In this document: positions 42,640-50,914 of the stretch, one piece after another
How positions within the stretch are numbered: the first letter of the stretch is position 1
Layout of the letters: each line of letters begins with the position of its first letter
NCBI RefSeq assembly: GCF_019334725.1
Contig: NZ_CP079818.1
Coordinates: forward strand, 310,001-374,000
DNA from: Neisseria perflava
Lineage (GTDB): Bacteria > Pseudomonadota > Gammaproteobacteria > Burkholderiales > Neisseriaceae
DNA length: 64,000 bases
Reading direction: 5' to 3'
Made by a program: the position numbers and the translations under genes
The notes under the pieces: model-generated
Told to the model about the DNA's origin: nothing
Seen by the model: only the letters and a program-made list of their open reading frames with translations
Database searches by the model: none

Positions 42640-43572
42640 ATGAGCGTATTGATTATTGCAGAACATAATAACCAACATTTGAATCCTGCCACTTTGCATG
42701 CGGTAACGGCTGCCGCCAAATTGGGTAATGTAGATTTATTGGTTGCCGGCAGCAATGCTGCTGCGGTGGTTGAAGAGGCAAAACAGGTTGCAGGCGTGGC
42801 GAAAGTTTTGGTAGCCGATGCGCCCTATTACGCTGAAGGCTTGGCAGAAGAATTATCGCCTTTGGTTGTTAAATTGGCTGCGGATTACCGCTATGTGGCT
42901 GCGACTGCAACTGCGTTTGGTAAAAATCTTCTGCCCCGGGTCGCTGCCCTGTTGGATGTGCCACAAGTTTCGGACTTAACTGAAGTTGTGGATAACTCGA
43001 CATTTGTCCGTCCGATTTATGCCGGTAATGCATTTGAAACCGTTCAATCCAATTCTGAAAAACTGGTGCTGACTTTCCGTGCAACCGCATTTGATGCTGC
43101 CGGACAAGGCGGTAATGCAGAAGTGGTCAATGTTGAGGCAACGCCTGCTCAAAACCTGAGCCGTTTCGTAAACCGTCAACTTTCCCAGTCTGACCGCCCT
43201 GAATTGACTCAGGCAAAAGTGATTGTTTCCGGTGGCCGTGCGTTGGGCAGCGCTGAAAAATTCAATGAAGTATTGACTCCTTTGGCTGATGTTTTGGGTG
43301 CGGCGATTGGTGCATCCCGTGCAGCAGTGGATGCCGAGTATGCGCCAAACGATGCCCAAGTCGGACAAACCGGTAAAGTGGTTGCGCCGCAACTGTACTT
43401 TGCTATCGGTATTTCCGGTGCTATCCAACACGTTGCCGGTATGCAGGACAGTAAAGTAATTGTTGCCATCAACAAAGATGCTGACGCTCCGATTTTCAAT
43501 GTGGCAGATTACGGCTTGGTTGGTGATTTGTTTGAAGTTGTGCCTCAACTAACTGAAGCACTGAAAAACTAA
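42640..43572 (+). CDS. etfA: Electron transfer flavoprotein, alpha subunit
   Basis: The 310-aa partner of EtfB binds FAD through its C-terminal domain: VIVSGGRALGSAEKF (about 190), VGQTGKVVAPQLYFAIGISGAIQH and VAINKDADAPIFNVADYGLVGD. AAGGAGTATGAA sits before the ATG. The dehydrogenases served by this ETF are not in the window. A parS-like site begins at the base after the stop. Confidence 0.96.
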   Translation: MSVLIIAEHNNQHLNPATLHAVTAAAKLGNVDLLVAGSNAAAVVEEAKQVAGVAKVLVADAPYYAEGLAEELSPLVVKLAADYRYVAATATAFGKNLLPRVAALLDVPQVSDLTEVVDNSTFVRPIYAGNAFETVQSNSEKLVLTFRATAFDAAGQGGNAEVVNVEATPAQNLSRFVNRQLSQSDRPELTQAKVIVSGGRALGSAEKFNEVLTPLADVLGAAIGASRAAVDAEYAPNDAQVGQTGKVVAPQLYFAIGISGAIQHVAGMQDSKVIVAINKDADAPIFNVADYGLVGDLFEVVPQLTEALKN

Positions 43573-43588
43573 TGTTTCACGTGAAACG
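43573..43588. promoter_or_regulatory. parS: parS-like site (one mismatch)
   Basis: TGTTTCACGTGAAACG matches the parS consensus at 15 of 16 positions and lies directly behind etfA, 2.9 kb from the perfect site. Confidence 0.75.
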
Positions 43589-43624
43589 TTCAGACGGCCT
43601 TTTACAACAAAGGCCGTCTGAAAA
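43588..43624 (+). terminator. DUS-pair terminator of etfBA
   Basis: GTTCAGACGGCCTTTTACAACAAAGGCCGTCTGAA begins where the parS-like site ends; the arms point outward, with T-tracts inside the loop. Confidence 0.5.
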
Positions 43625-43633
43625 TATTTTGGC

Positions 43634-44245
43634 ATGATTACGACCTATAAAACCATTACCACACCGACACAGGCTGAATTTAAAGATAAAGGCAGCCGCT
43701 TCATTGCATACGCCTATCCGATTCGCACTTTGGCCGATGTGAAGAAGTATTTAGACCCATTAAAGGAAGAACATCACAAGGCACGACATTGGTGCTATGC
43801 CTATCGATTGGGTGTGGATGGAATGCAGTTTCGCGCAAACGATGATGGAGAACCGTCCGGAAGCGCAGGCCGCCCTATTCTGGGACAGATTGATTCTGTC
43901 GGCGTAACGGATGTGTTGGTTGTGGTTGTGCGTTATTTTGGCGGTACGCTATTGGGCGTTCCCGGTTTGATTCATGCTTATAAGGAATCAACGACTCAGG
44001 CATTGGCGATAGCTGAAGTTGTTGAAAAGAATGTCGAAAAGACAGTTTGGTTGAAATGTGAATATCCTGTTTTGAATGAGGCTATACGGATTGCCAAACA
44101 ATATCAGGTCGATATTGTGGAACAGGATTTGCAGCTGGATTGTAAGTTGACAGTGAAAATAGCGTTGGCCGATTATGAAGCTTGTATTGCTGCTTGGAAA
44201 AATACGCGCCAAATTGAAATAGATACTGAAAAGCCGTTTGAATAA
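43634..44245 (+). CDS. YigZ/IMPACT-family protein
   Basis: The 203 aa have the UPF0029 N-terminal domain: EFKDKGSRFIAYAYPI (about 14-29), HHKARHWCYAYRLGVDG, FRANDDGEPSGSAGRPILGQI and VVVVRYFGGTLLGVPGLI. A DUF1949 C-terminal domain follows. YigZ is a ribosome-associated family of poorly defined role. It is probably transcribed with little separation from etfBA, behind a DUS pair. Confidence 0.9.
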   Translation: MITTYKTITTPTQAEFKDKGSRFIAYAYPIRTLADVKKYLDPLKEEHHKARHWCYAYRLGVDGMQFRANDDGEPSGSAGRPILGQIDSVGVTDVLVVVVRYFGGTLLGVPGLIHAYKESTTQALAIAEVVEKNVEKTVWLKCEYPVLNEAIRIAKQYQVDIVEQDLQLDCKLTVKIALADYEACIAAWKNTRQIEIDTEKPFE

Positions 44246-44294
44246 AAGGTCGTCTGAACATATTTGAGAAATCAAAAGTTTCAGACGGCCTTTG
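44245..44294. terminator. Mixed-dialect DUS terminator between yigZ and the DUF4298 gene
   Basis: The left arm is AGGTCGTCTGAA (mucosa/sicca dialect) and the right arm is the inverse of AGGCCGTCTGAA. It serves convergent genes. Confidence 0.65.
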
Positions 44295-44299
44295 AAGTT

Positions 44300-44611
44300 T
44301 TAGCCTTGGTATCTGTCTAAAGCATTTACACTTGAGCGCAGGTGTTCCCAAGCCAGTTGATGAAATTCCCCTAGTGCGTTCCATAGGGCATCTTCGCTCA
44401 TAATGCTGTATTCGCCCTGTGTTCGCAAATCAACATCTGCCCCTTCTTCAATGGCTTGATGGCATGCTTGGTATTCGTTGGTATAGAAGTCATCCATGTC
44501 TTGCATGAGGCTTGCAGCATGTTTCCAACGGGCGATATCTGCTTCCAGTTGCGGCAGTAATTCGCACCATTCGCGGTATTTGCTTTGAATTTCGTCAATA
44601 CGTTTTTGCAT
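44300..44611 (-). CDS. DUF4298 protein
   Basis: The start at 44611 (after GAAAGGAAAATC) gives 103 aa: MQKRIDEIQSKYREWCELLP, then DIARWKHAASLMQDMDDFYTNEY. The helical heptad-like pattern with a W and DFY near residue 40 fits DUF4298. It is likely a small coiled-coil cytoplasmic protein. Function unknown. It is divergent from purD. Confidence 0.85.
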   Translation of the reverse strand: MQKRIDEIQSKYREWCELLPQLEADIARWKHAASLMQDMDDFYTNEYQACHQAIEEGADVDLRTQGEYSIMSEDALWNALGEFHQLAWEHLRSSVNALDRYQG

Positions 44612-44750
44612 GATTTTCCTTTCGTTGTTTGAAATTAGAGTATGGTTGTCTTGGTGCAATATTATTCTTAATTTGAAACAGCTATGCAAGATGGAACAAT
44701 ATTCCATCGATTGAATTTTATTTACAACATCTATTCTTCAAGGAGATGGT

Positions 44751-46022
44751 ATGAAATTGCTCGTTATTGGTAATGGTGGACGTGAACACGCACTGGCTTG
44801 GAAATTGGCGCAGTCGGCTAAAGTAGAAATTGTCTTTGTTGCACCTGGTAATGCCGGAACGGCAATTGAGCCTAAACTGCAGAATGTGGCGTTGACGGCA
44901 CATCAAGATTTGATTGATTTTTGCCGTAATGAAAATATTGCCTTTACCGTAGTCGGCCCTGAAGCGCCTTTGGCTGCGGGTGTGGTGAATGACTTCCGTG
45001 CTGCCGGATTGAAGATTTTTGGCCCGACTCAATACGCGGCCCAGCTGGAGAGCTCAAAGGATTTTGCTAAAGCGTTTATGGCAAAATATAACATTCCAAC
45101 CGCGCAATACCAAACCTTTGAAAATGCCGATGCGGCACATGATTACGTCAATCAAAAAGGTGCGCCAATTGTTATTAAGGCGGATGGTTTGGCTGCCGGT
45201 AAAGGCGTGATTGTCGCCATGACTTTGGATGAAGCCCATGCCGCTATTGACGATATGTTGTTGGGCAACAAAATGGGCAATGCAGGCGCGCGTGTCGTGA
45301 TTGAAGATTTCCTGCAAGGCGAGGAAGCAAGCTTTATCGTTATGGTGGACGGCAATCATGTTTTGCCGATGGCAACCAGTCAAGACCATAAACGCCTGTT
45401 GGATGACGACAAAGGCCCTAATACCGGCGGTATGGGCGCATACAGCCCTGCTCCGGTGGTAACGCCTGATGTGTACGAGCGCGCGATGAATGAAATTATT
45501 TTGCCGACCGTGGCAGGTATGAAAGCAGAAGGTCATGAGTTTACCGGCTTTTTATACGCGGGCTTGATGATTGATAAAACCGGTGCGCCTTATACCATTG
45601 AATTCAACTGCCGTTTCGGCGACCCTGAAACCCAGCCGATTATGAGCCGTTTGGATAGCGATTTGGTGGACTTGGTTGAAGCGGCAATCGACGGCAAACT
45701 GGATAGTGTTGCTGCCAAATGGAATCCGCAAACTGCAGTAGGCGTGGTGTTGGCCGCACAAAATTATCCTGACTCCCCGAAAAAAGGCGATGTGATCTTC
45801 GGCTTGGATAAGGCCAATCAAATCGGTAAAGTTTTCCATGCCGGTACTGCAACGAATGAAAAAGGAGAAGTTGTAACCAACGGCGGCCGTGTATTGTGTG
45901 TAGTCGGTTTGGGCGATGATGTTGCCCAAGCTAAAAGCAAGGCTTATGAGGCATTGGAAACAATCCGTTTTGACGGTATGCAATACCGTAAAGACATTGC
46001 CGATAAAGCCATCAACCGTTAA
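44751..46022 (+). CDS. purD: Phosphoribosylamine--glycine ligase
   Basis: PurD makes glycinamide ribonucleotide, step 2 of purine synthesis. The 423-aa ATP-grasp protein has MKLLVIGNGGREHALAWKLAQ at the N-terminus, PIVIKADGLAAGKGVIVA (about 137-154), the family signature EFNCRFGDPETQPIMSRL (near 284) and a C-terminal GGRVLCVVGLG. AAGGAGATGGT precedes the ATG. Another purine gene, purB, lies 1.7 kb downstream. Confidence 0.97.
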   Translation: MKLLVIGNGGREHALAWKLAQSAKVEIVFVAPGNAGTAIEPKLQNVALTAHQDLIDFCRNENIAFTVVGPEAPLAAGVVNDFRAAGLKIFGPTQYAAQLESSKDFAKAFMAKYNIPTAQYQTFENADAAHDYVNQKGAPIVIKADGLAAGKGVIVAMTLDEAHAAIDDMLLGNKMGNAGARVVIEDFLQGEEASFIVMVDGNHVLPMATSQDHKRLLDDDKGPNTGGMGAYSPAPVVTPDVYERAMNEIILPTVAGMKAEGHEFTGFLYAGLMIDKTGAPYTIEFNCRFGDPETQPIMSRLDSDLVDLVEAAIDGKLDSVAAKWNPQTAVGVVLAAQNYPDSPKKGDVIFGLDKANQIGKVFHAGTATNEKGEVVTNGGRVLCVVGLGDDVAQAKSKAYEALETIRFDGMQYRKDIADKAINR

Positions 46023-46035
46023 TAATGAATAGAAA

Positions 46036-46085
46036 TAGGCCGTCTGAACACAGATTGTCCGACAATCTCAGTTTCAGACGGCCTT
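46036..46085 (+). terminator. DUS-pair terminator of purD
   Basis: TAGGCCGTCTGAACACAGATTGTCCGACAATCTCAGTTTCAG-type hairpin; the loop contains a second inner stem GATTGTC/GACAATC, giving a long cruciform. Confidence 0.65.
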
Positions 46086-46088
46086 GGT

Positions 46089-46664
46089 ATGATGATGATG
46101 TTTCCCAGAATTTTATCGGCTGCAGCCCAATGCAGGCTGCAGGCGCATCTTAAAAAAGGCGGTTTGGTCGCCTATCCTACCGAGTCTTGCTATGGCTTGG
46201 GCTGTGTCCCTACTTTGCCTAAAGCACTCAATCAACTGATTCATCTGAAAAAACGACCGCAACACAAAGGCATGATTGTCATTGGCCATAGCTTGGAACA
46301 GTTGCAACCTTTGCTGCAAAGGCCGTCTGAAAATATCCAAACTATGCTGCATGAAGCATGGCCTGCTCCGAAAACTTTTTTATTGCCGGTCGGCAAAAAA
46401 GTATTGCCATCATTGCGTGGAAAAGGACGCAGTAAATTGGCTGTCAGAGTTCCTGCGCATGTAGGTGCAAGGCGTTTGTGTCAGGTTTTGGAAATGCCTT
46501 TAGTCTCTACTTCATGCAATCGTGCAGGAAAACGGGCATGCAAAACGGAAAGGGAAGTCAGAAGACAGTTTGGCAGGAAAGTCTGGGTTGTAGGCGGATT
46601 GATAGGTAAGCAGAAAACGCCTAGCCAGATTATTGACGGAGAAACAGGAGCAAGGCTGCGTTAA
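46089..46664 (+). CDS. tsaC: Threonylcarbamoyl-AMP synthase (Sua5/YrdC type)
   Basis: TsaC makes threonylcarbamoyl-AMP for t6A37 of ANN-reading tRNAs, the substrate that TrmO (39199) later methylates. The 191 aa show GGLVAYPTESCYGLGC (about 24-39), LKKRPQHKGMIVI, RGKGRSKLAVRVPAH and MPLVSTSCNRAG. Four ATGs in a row start the frame; only the last leads to the family N-terminus MFPRIL, and no ribosome site is clear. A DUS in the gene encodes RPSEN. Confidence 0.9.
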   Translation: MMMMFPRILSAAAQCRLQAHLKKGGLVAYPTESCYGLGCVPTLPKALNQLIHLKKRPQHKGMIVIGHSLEQLQPLLQRPSENIQTMLHEAWPAPKTFLLPVGKKVLPSLRGKGRSKLAVRVPAHVGARRLCQVLEMPLVSTSCNRAGKRACKTEREVRRQFGRKVWVVGGLIGKQKTPSQIIDGETGARLR

Positions 46665-47049
46665 AGAAGGGCTGTATCATCAAAGGAAAGGTATTTATTT
46701 GGAGAAGCAAATTTTTTCCAAAAGATTGGAATACCTTTGTGAAAAGGATTTAGCGCAGATCCAGTTTGATGCATAGCAGTCTGTAAATACAGATCGATTG
46801 AGCAGATAGTAAGTCAGTAAATAGAGTAGAAAGCAGTATTTTGTGAAATGCTCTTACAAAGAATGAAGCAAATTTTGAGCGTAGATGAATCGCTGTAATA
46901 AATTATTTTTGAATAAACAAATTTTGTGGATAAATTTGAAGATAAATTTCCATCAAAACATAAAAAGGCCGTCTGAAACTTGATATTCAAAGCATTCAGA
47001 CGGCCTTTTAAATATTTAAACTGTGGATAACTTTGTGAATAAGTGTGGA
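46665..47049. other. 385-bp gap between tsaC and the adhesin-E-like gene
   Basis: No gene seen. It contains a nested inverted repeat (46687-46738), two perfect DnaA boxes (46925-46933, 47022-47030) and a DUS hairpin (46962-47010). The rest is AT-rich and featureless. Confidence 0.6.
46962..47010 (-). terminator. DUS-pair terminator of the adhesin-E-like gene
   Basis: AAAAGGCCGTCTGAA...TTCAGACGGCCTTTT lies 40 bp past the minus-strand stop. Confidence 0.65.
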
Positions 47050-47490
47050 TTAAAGCTTATGTCCGCACACAGTTTCGTATTGTTTTTCAGTAATCGTGCC
47101 ACTCATGACACTCATTGGACGGATGCTGGTCGGCGTATAGCTTTGGTTGGAAATGACCTGGCCGTATTCGTCCATCAATTGCAGTGCTGCCAGACGATAG
47201 GTTTTGTTTGAGCAATGAATTTCCCAGCTGCCGATGGCCGTTTTATAGGCCGGCGTATTGACGAAACGTTCCTCTTTCAGTTTGGAAACGGTTTTTTTAT
47301 CGCGGAAAGTAACCAGTGCGCCATTTCTTTTAATGCTACTTCTATCAATGGCCACTTTGATATTGCCTTCAGAGATGGTGCCGATATTGGTCCAGCTGCC
47401 GCCGCCGCTCGATGTGGTTGTTGTTTCACAGGCACTCAACATCAAAGCCGCAAATACGGTTGCAGCTAGGGAAAAACGGTTGATATTCAT
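47050..47490 (-). CDS. Surface-adhesin-E-like lipoprotein
   Basis: A 146-aa protein with signal MNINRFSLAATVFAALMLSAC (lipobox LSAC) and a short Thr/Ser/Gly linker. The domain runs WTNIGTISEGNIKVAIDRSS, then VTFRDKKTVSKLKEERF, SWEIHCSNKTYRL and a final ETVCGHKL. This pattern, with two Cys probably disulfide-bonded, resembles the Haemophilus adhesin protein E fold common in Neisseria lipoproteins. Adhesive function is not shown by the sequence. Confidence 0.78.
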   Translation of the reverse strand: MNINRFSLAATVFAALMLSACETTTTSSGGGSWTNIGTISEGNIKVAIDRSSIKRNGALVTFRDKKTVSKLKEERFVNTPAYKTAIGSWEIHCSNKTYRLAALQLMDEYGQVISNQSYTPTSIRPMSVMSGTITEKQYETVCGHKL

Positions 47491-47602
47491 AAAACCTCAT
47501 TATTTACAGAAAGTCAGCCGATATTATCCGTGAAGATGGCATATATCGTAAATCGATTTTGCAAAGTTGAACCTCTGAAAAGAATTTTATGAAAAATACG
47601 CC

Positions 47603-47640
47603 TAAAAGGCCGTCTGAAATCTGTCTTTCAGACGGCCTTG
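47603..47640. terminator. DUS hairpin between the adhesin-E-like gene and purB
   Basis: A perfect DUS pair in a divergent intergenic region, immediately before the purB leader. Confidence 0.45.
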
Positions 47641-47700
47641 AAGTGTAAAATCATGTATAATTGCAAACAATTTGGTTTTCATCCCATAGGAAGATCCGAC

Positions 47701-49071
47701 ATGATTAACCCTATCGCTGCACTTTCCCCATTAGATGGCCGCTACGCCAAATCCGTTGAAGCATTGCGTCCGATTTTCTCCGAATACGGCCTGATGCGTG
47801 CGCGTGTCAAAGTTGAATTAAACTGGCTCAAAGCCCTTGCCGCCGAGCCTAAGATTGTAGAAGTTCCTGCTTTCAGCGATTTTACGCTTGCTGAAATCGA
47901 CAAAGTGATCGAAAACTTCTCGCTTGAAGATGCCGCCGCCGTCAAAGCCATTGAGGCGACCACCAATCACGACGTCAAAGCCATTGAATATTGGCTTAAA
48001 GAACGCTTCTCCGGCGTGCCTGAAGTGGCTGCTGCCAGCGAATTCATCCACTTTGCCTGCACCAGCGAAGACATCAACAACCTGTCCCACGCTTTAATGC
48101 TTCAAGAAGCGCGCGAGGCTGTTTTTCTGCCGAAACTGGCCGAAATCATCGAAAAACTGACTAGCATGGCGCATGAGTTGGCTGCTGTCCCTATGATGAG
48201 CCGCACGCATGGCCAGCCTGCTACACCAAGCACACTGGGTAAAGAAATCGCCAATGTTGTGTACCGCCTGCAACGTCAGTTTAAAAACCTGCAAGCGCAA
48301 GAGTTCCTCGGCAAGATCAATGGTGCAGTCGGCAACTACAATGCCCATATGGTCGCTTATCCCGATGTGGATTGGGAAACCCATTGCCGCAACTTCGTTG
48401 AAATCAGCCTCGGCCTGACCTTCAACCCCTACACCATTCAAATCGAGCCGCACGACTATATGGCGGAATTCTTCCAAGCCATCAGTCGTGTCAACACGAT
48501 TCTGATCGACTTCAACCGCGATGTTTGGGGCTACATTTCTTTGGGTTACTTCAAACAAAAAGTCAAAGCAGGCGAAGTCGGTTCTTCCACTATGCCGCAT
48601 AAAGTTAATCCGATCGACTTTGAAAATTCCGAAGGCAACCTCGGTATGGGCAATGCCGTATTGGGCTTTTTGTCCGAAAAACTGCCGATTTCCCGTTGGC
48701 AGCGCGACCTGACCGACAGCACCGTATTGCGCAATATGGGCGTAGGCGTGGGCTATACCGTATTGGGCTTTGCCGCCCATCTGCGCGGTCTGAACAAGCT
48801 TGAACCGAATCCTGCTGCCCTTGCTGCCGATTTGGACGCTACTTGGGAGCTGCTGGCCGAGCCGATTCAAACTGTAATGCGTCGTTACGGCGTGGCCAAT
48901 CCTTACGAGAAGCTGAAAGACCTGACGCGCGGTAAAGACGGCATTACGCCTGAAGTGTTGAAACTCTTTATCGAATCGTTGGAAATTCCGGTAGAAGCCA
49001 AAGCCAAATTGCTTGAGCTGACCCCTGCGTTGTATGTGGGCAAAGCCGAAGAGTTGGCAAAACGAATTTAA
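47701..49071 (+). CDS. purB: Adenylosuccinate lyase
   Basis: PurB splits adenylosuccinate and SAICAR in purine synthesis. MINPIAALSPLDGRYAKSVE (start 47701 after AGGAAGATCC) is the family N-terminus; the longer frame adds 21 residues of leader. The 456 aa include SRTHGQPATPSTLGKEIAN with the catalytic His and the fumarase/lyase signature GSSTMPHKVNPIDFE (near 290). Confidence 0.97.
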   Translation: MINPIAALSPLDGRYAKSVEALRPIFSEYGLMRARVKVELNWLKALAAEPKIVEVPAFSDFTLAEIDKVIENFSLEDAAAVKAIEATTNHDVKAIEYWLKERFSGVPEVAAASEFIHFACTSEDINNLSHALMLQEAREAVFLPKLAEIIEKLTSMAHELAAVPMMSRTHGQPATPSTLGKEIANVVYRLQRQFKNLQAQEFLGKINGAVGNYNAHMVAYPDVDWETHCRNFVEISLGLTFNPYTIQIEPHDYMAEFFQAISRVNTILIDFNRDVWGYISLGYFKQKVKAGEVGSSTMPHKVNPIDFENSEGNLGMGNAVLGFLSEKLPISRWQRDLTDSTVLRNMGVGVGYTVLGFAAHLRGLNKLEPNPAALAADLDATWELLAEPIQTVMRRYGVANPYEKLKDLTRGKDGITPEVLKLFIESLEIPVEAKAKLLELTPALYVGKAEELAKRI

Positions 49072-49152
49072 AAGGTTTTTGCAGGGCGCACTTTCTTAGT
49101 TATTGAGATTTCTTGATAGATAAGAAACCACCCTCTACATCCGACAAATTAA

Positions 49153-49189
49153 AGAGGCCGTCTGAAATCTTTTTCAGACGGCCTTTTTC
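49153..49189. terminator. DUS-pair terminator between purB and msrAB
   Basis: GAGGCCGTCTGAAATCTTTTTCAGACGGCCTTTTT serves convergent genes. Confidence 0.75.
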
Positions 49190-49200
49190 GATTCAATCCG

Positions 49201-50769
49201 TTATTTCACTTTGTCTTTCAATGCGCCGTAGCCGGCTGCGTCCATTTGTTCCAGCGGGATGAATTTCAAACTTGCGCCGTTGATGCAATAGCGCAGGCCG
49301 CCTTTGTCTTTTGGCCCGTCGGCGAAGACGTGTCCCAAGTGCGAGTCGGCGGCATGGCTGCGCACTTCGGTGCGGCGCATGTTGTAGCTGAAATCGTCGT
49401 GTTCGGTAATGGCGGCGGCGTTAATCGGGTGGGTGAAGCTCGGCCAGCCGCAGCCGGAATCGAATTTGTCGGCAGAGCTGAACAGGGGTTCGCCGCTGAC
49501 GATGTCCACATAAATACCGGGTTTGAACAAGTGGTCGTATTCGTGGCTGAAGGCGTATTCGGTCGCGCTGTTTTGGGTAACTTGATATTGCTCTTCAGTC
49601 AGGAGGCGTTTGAGTTCGGCAGCGCTGGGTTTTTTATACGTTGCCGCGTCAAAGCCTTTGCCTTGCGGGGCAGCTTTGGTTTTGTTCGGCAGCGGTTCGT
49701 CGGCTTTGCGGATGTCGATGTGGCAGTAGCCGTTGGGGTTTTTAATCAGGTAGTCCTGATGGTATTCCTCGGCGTTGTAGAAGTTTTGCAGCGGCTCGTT
49801 TTCGACGACGAGGGGCTGTTGGTATTTTTGCTGCTCACGTTTGAGGGCGGCGGCAATGACGGCTTTTTCGGCAGGGTCGGTGTAGTACACGCCGCTGCGG
49901 TATTGCGTGCCGGTGTCGTTGCCTTGTTTGTTGAGGCTGGTCGGGTCAACAACGCGGAAGAAATATTGCAGGATGTCGTCTAGGCTGAGTTTGTCGGCAT
50001 CGTAGGTAACTTTGACGGTTTCGGCATGGCCTGTATCGCGGTAGGAAACGTCTTCGTAGCTTGGGTTTTCCGTTTTGCCGTTGGCGTAGCCGGATACTGC
50101 GTCAACCACGCCGTCTATGCGTTGGAAATAGGCTTCCAAGCCCCAGAAGCAGCCGCCGGCGAGGTAGATGGTGCGCGTATTCATGATTGCTGAATCCTTT
50201 TTCTGTGTGTCGGGTTTGTAGAACGAGTTTTTCAGACGGCCTATATCGGCATTGGGATCGCGGATTAAAGCCAATGCCTGCGCTTCATTAATGCTGCCTT
50301 TGACGATGCGCTGCACGTCGCCGTCTTTGCCGATTAATGCCCACGAAGGGTAAACGCCGATATTCAGGCTTTGGGCGATGGTGCCGCCGTTGTCGGTAAC
50401 GACGGGCAGCTTAGGATAGTTCAGACCGGCATACCATTTTTGAAAGTCGCCGTCTTTTTTCTCGTGCAAAAAGCCCGGAGAGGCGACGGTAATCAGGTTG
50501 GCAGAACCGAATTTTGCATCTTGCGCCCATTTTTCGGTTTGTCCCAATTCGGACAAACACAAAGGGCACCAACTTGCCCAAAATTTAATCAGGGTGGGTT
50601 TGTCTTTTTTCAGAAAAACACTGGCAGGGCGGTTGTCAGGGGTTTTCAACGAGGACAATGCCTGCGGTATGGTTGCGGCTTCGGTATCCATCATTTTGGA
50701 TGAGCAGGCGCCAAGCGCAAGCAGGCAGCCGAACTTGGTGCAAAGTGAAAATAATGTGCGGGGATTCAT
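49201..50769 (-). CDS. msrAB: Thioredoxin-MsrA-MsrB fusion (PilB-type methionine sulfoxide reductase)
   Basis: The 522-aa enzyme repairs oxidised methionine in envelope proteins. Order of domains: lipobox-like signal (LLALGAC, Cys22), thioredoxin-like domain with WCPLC (about 70-74), MsrA with GGCFWGLEAYF (about 206), and MsrB with RYCINGASLKF near the C-terminus. The thioredoxin domain recycles both reductases. Three-domain fusions are typical of Neisseria, where secreted and cytosolic forms have been described. The internal ATG before MNTRTIYLAGGC (about 50184) could give a shorter MsrAB. Confidence 0.95.
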   Translation of the reverse strand: MNPRTLFSLCTKFGCLLALGACSSKMMDTEAATIPQALSSLKTPDNRPASVFLKKDKPTLIKFWASWCPLCLSELGQTEKWAQDAKFGSANLITVASPGFLHEKKDGDFQKWYAGLNYPKLPVVTDNGGTIAQSLNIGVYPSWALIGKDGDVQRIVKGSINEAQALALIRDPNADIGRLKNSFYKPDTQKKDSAIMNTRTIYLAGGCFWGLEAYFQRIDGVVDAVSGYANGKTENPSYEDVSYRDTGHAETVKVTYDADKLSLDDILQYFFRVVDPTSLNKQGNDTGTQYRSGVYYTDPAEKAVIAAALKREQQKYQQPLVVENEPLQNFYNAEEYHQDYLIKNPNGYCHIDIRKADEPLPNKTKAAPQGKGFDAATYKKPSAAELKRLLTEEQYQVTQNSATEYAFSHEYDHLFKPGIYVDIVSGEPLFSSADKFDSGCGWPSFTHPINAAAITEHDDFSYNMRRTEVRSHAADSHLGHVFADGPKDKGGLRYCINGASLKFIPLEQMDAAGYGALKDKVK

Positions 50770-50914
50770 TGCTATGTTTCCTGTATGGATGGTTTGTCTG
50801 ATTAGACGTTGGAAATGCCAAAACCTGACAACCTTGATTTTCAGACGACCTTGCCACGTAAAATACGCTACAATACTCCCTATTTCAAGTTTCTAAAATT
50901 AAAAGGAAAATTTA

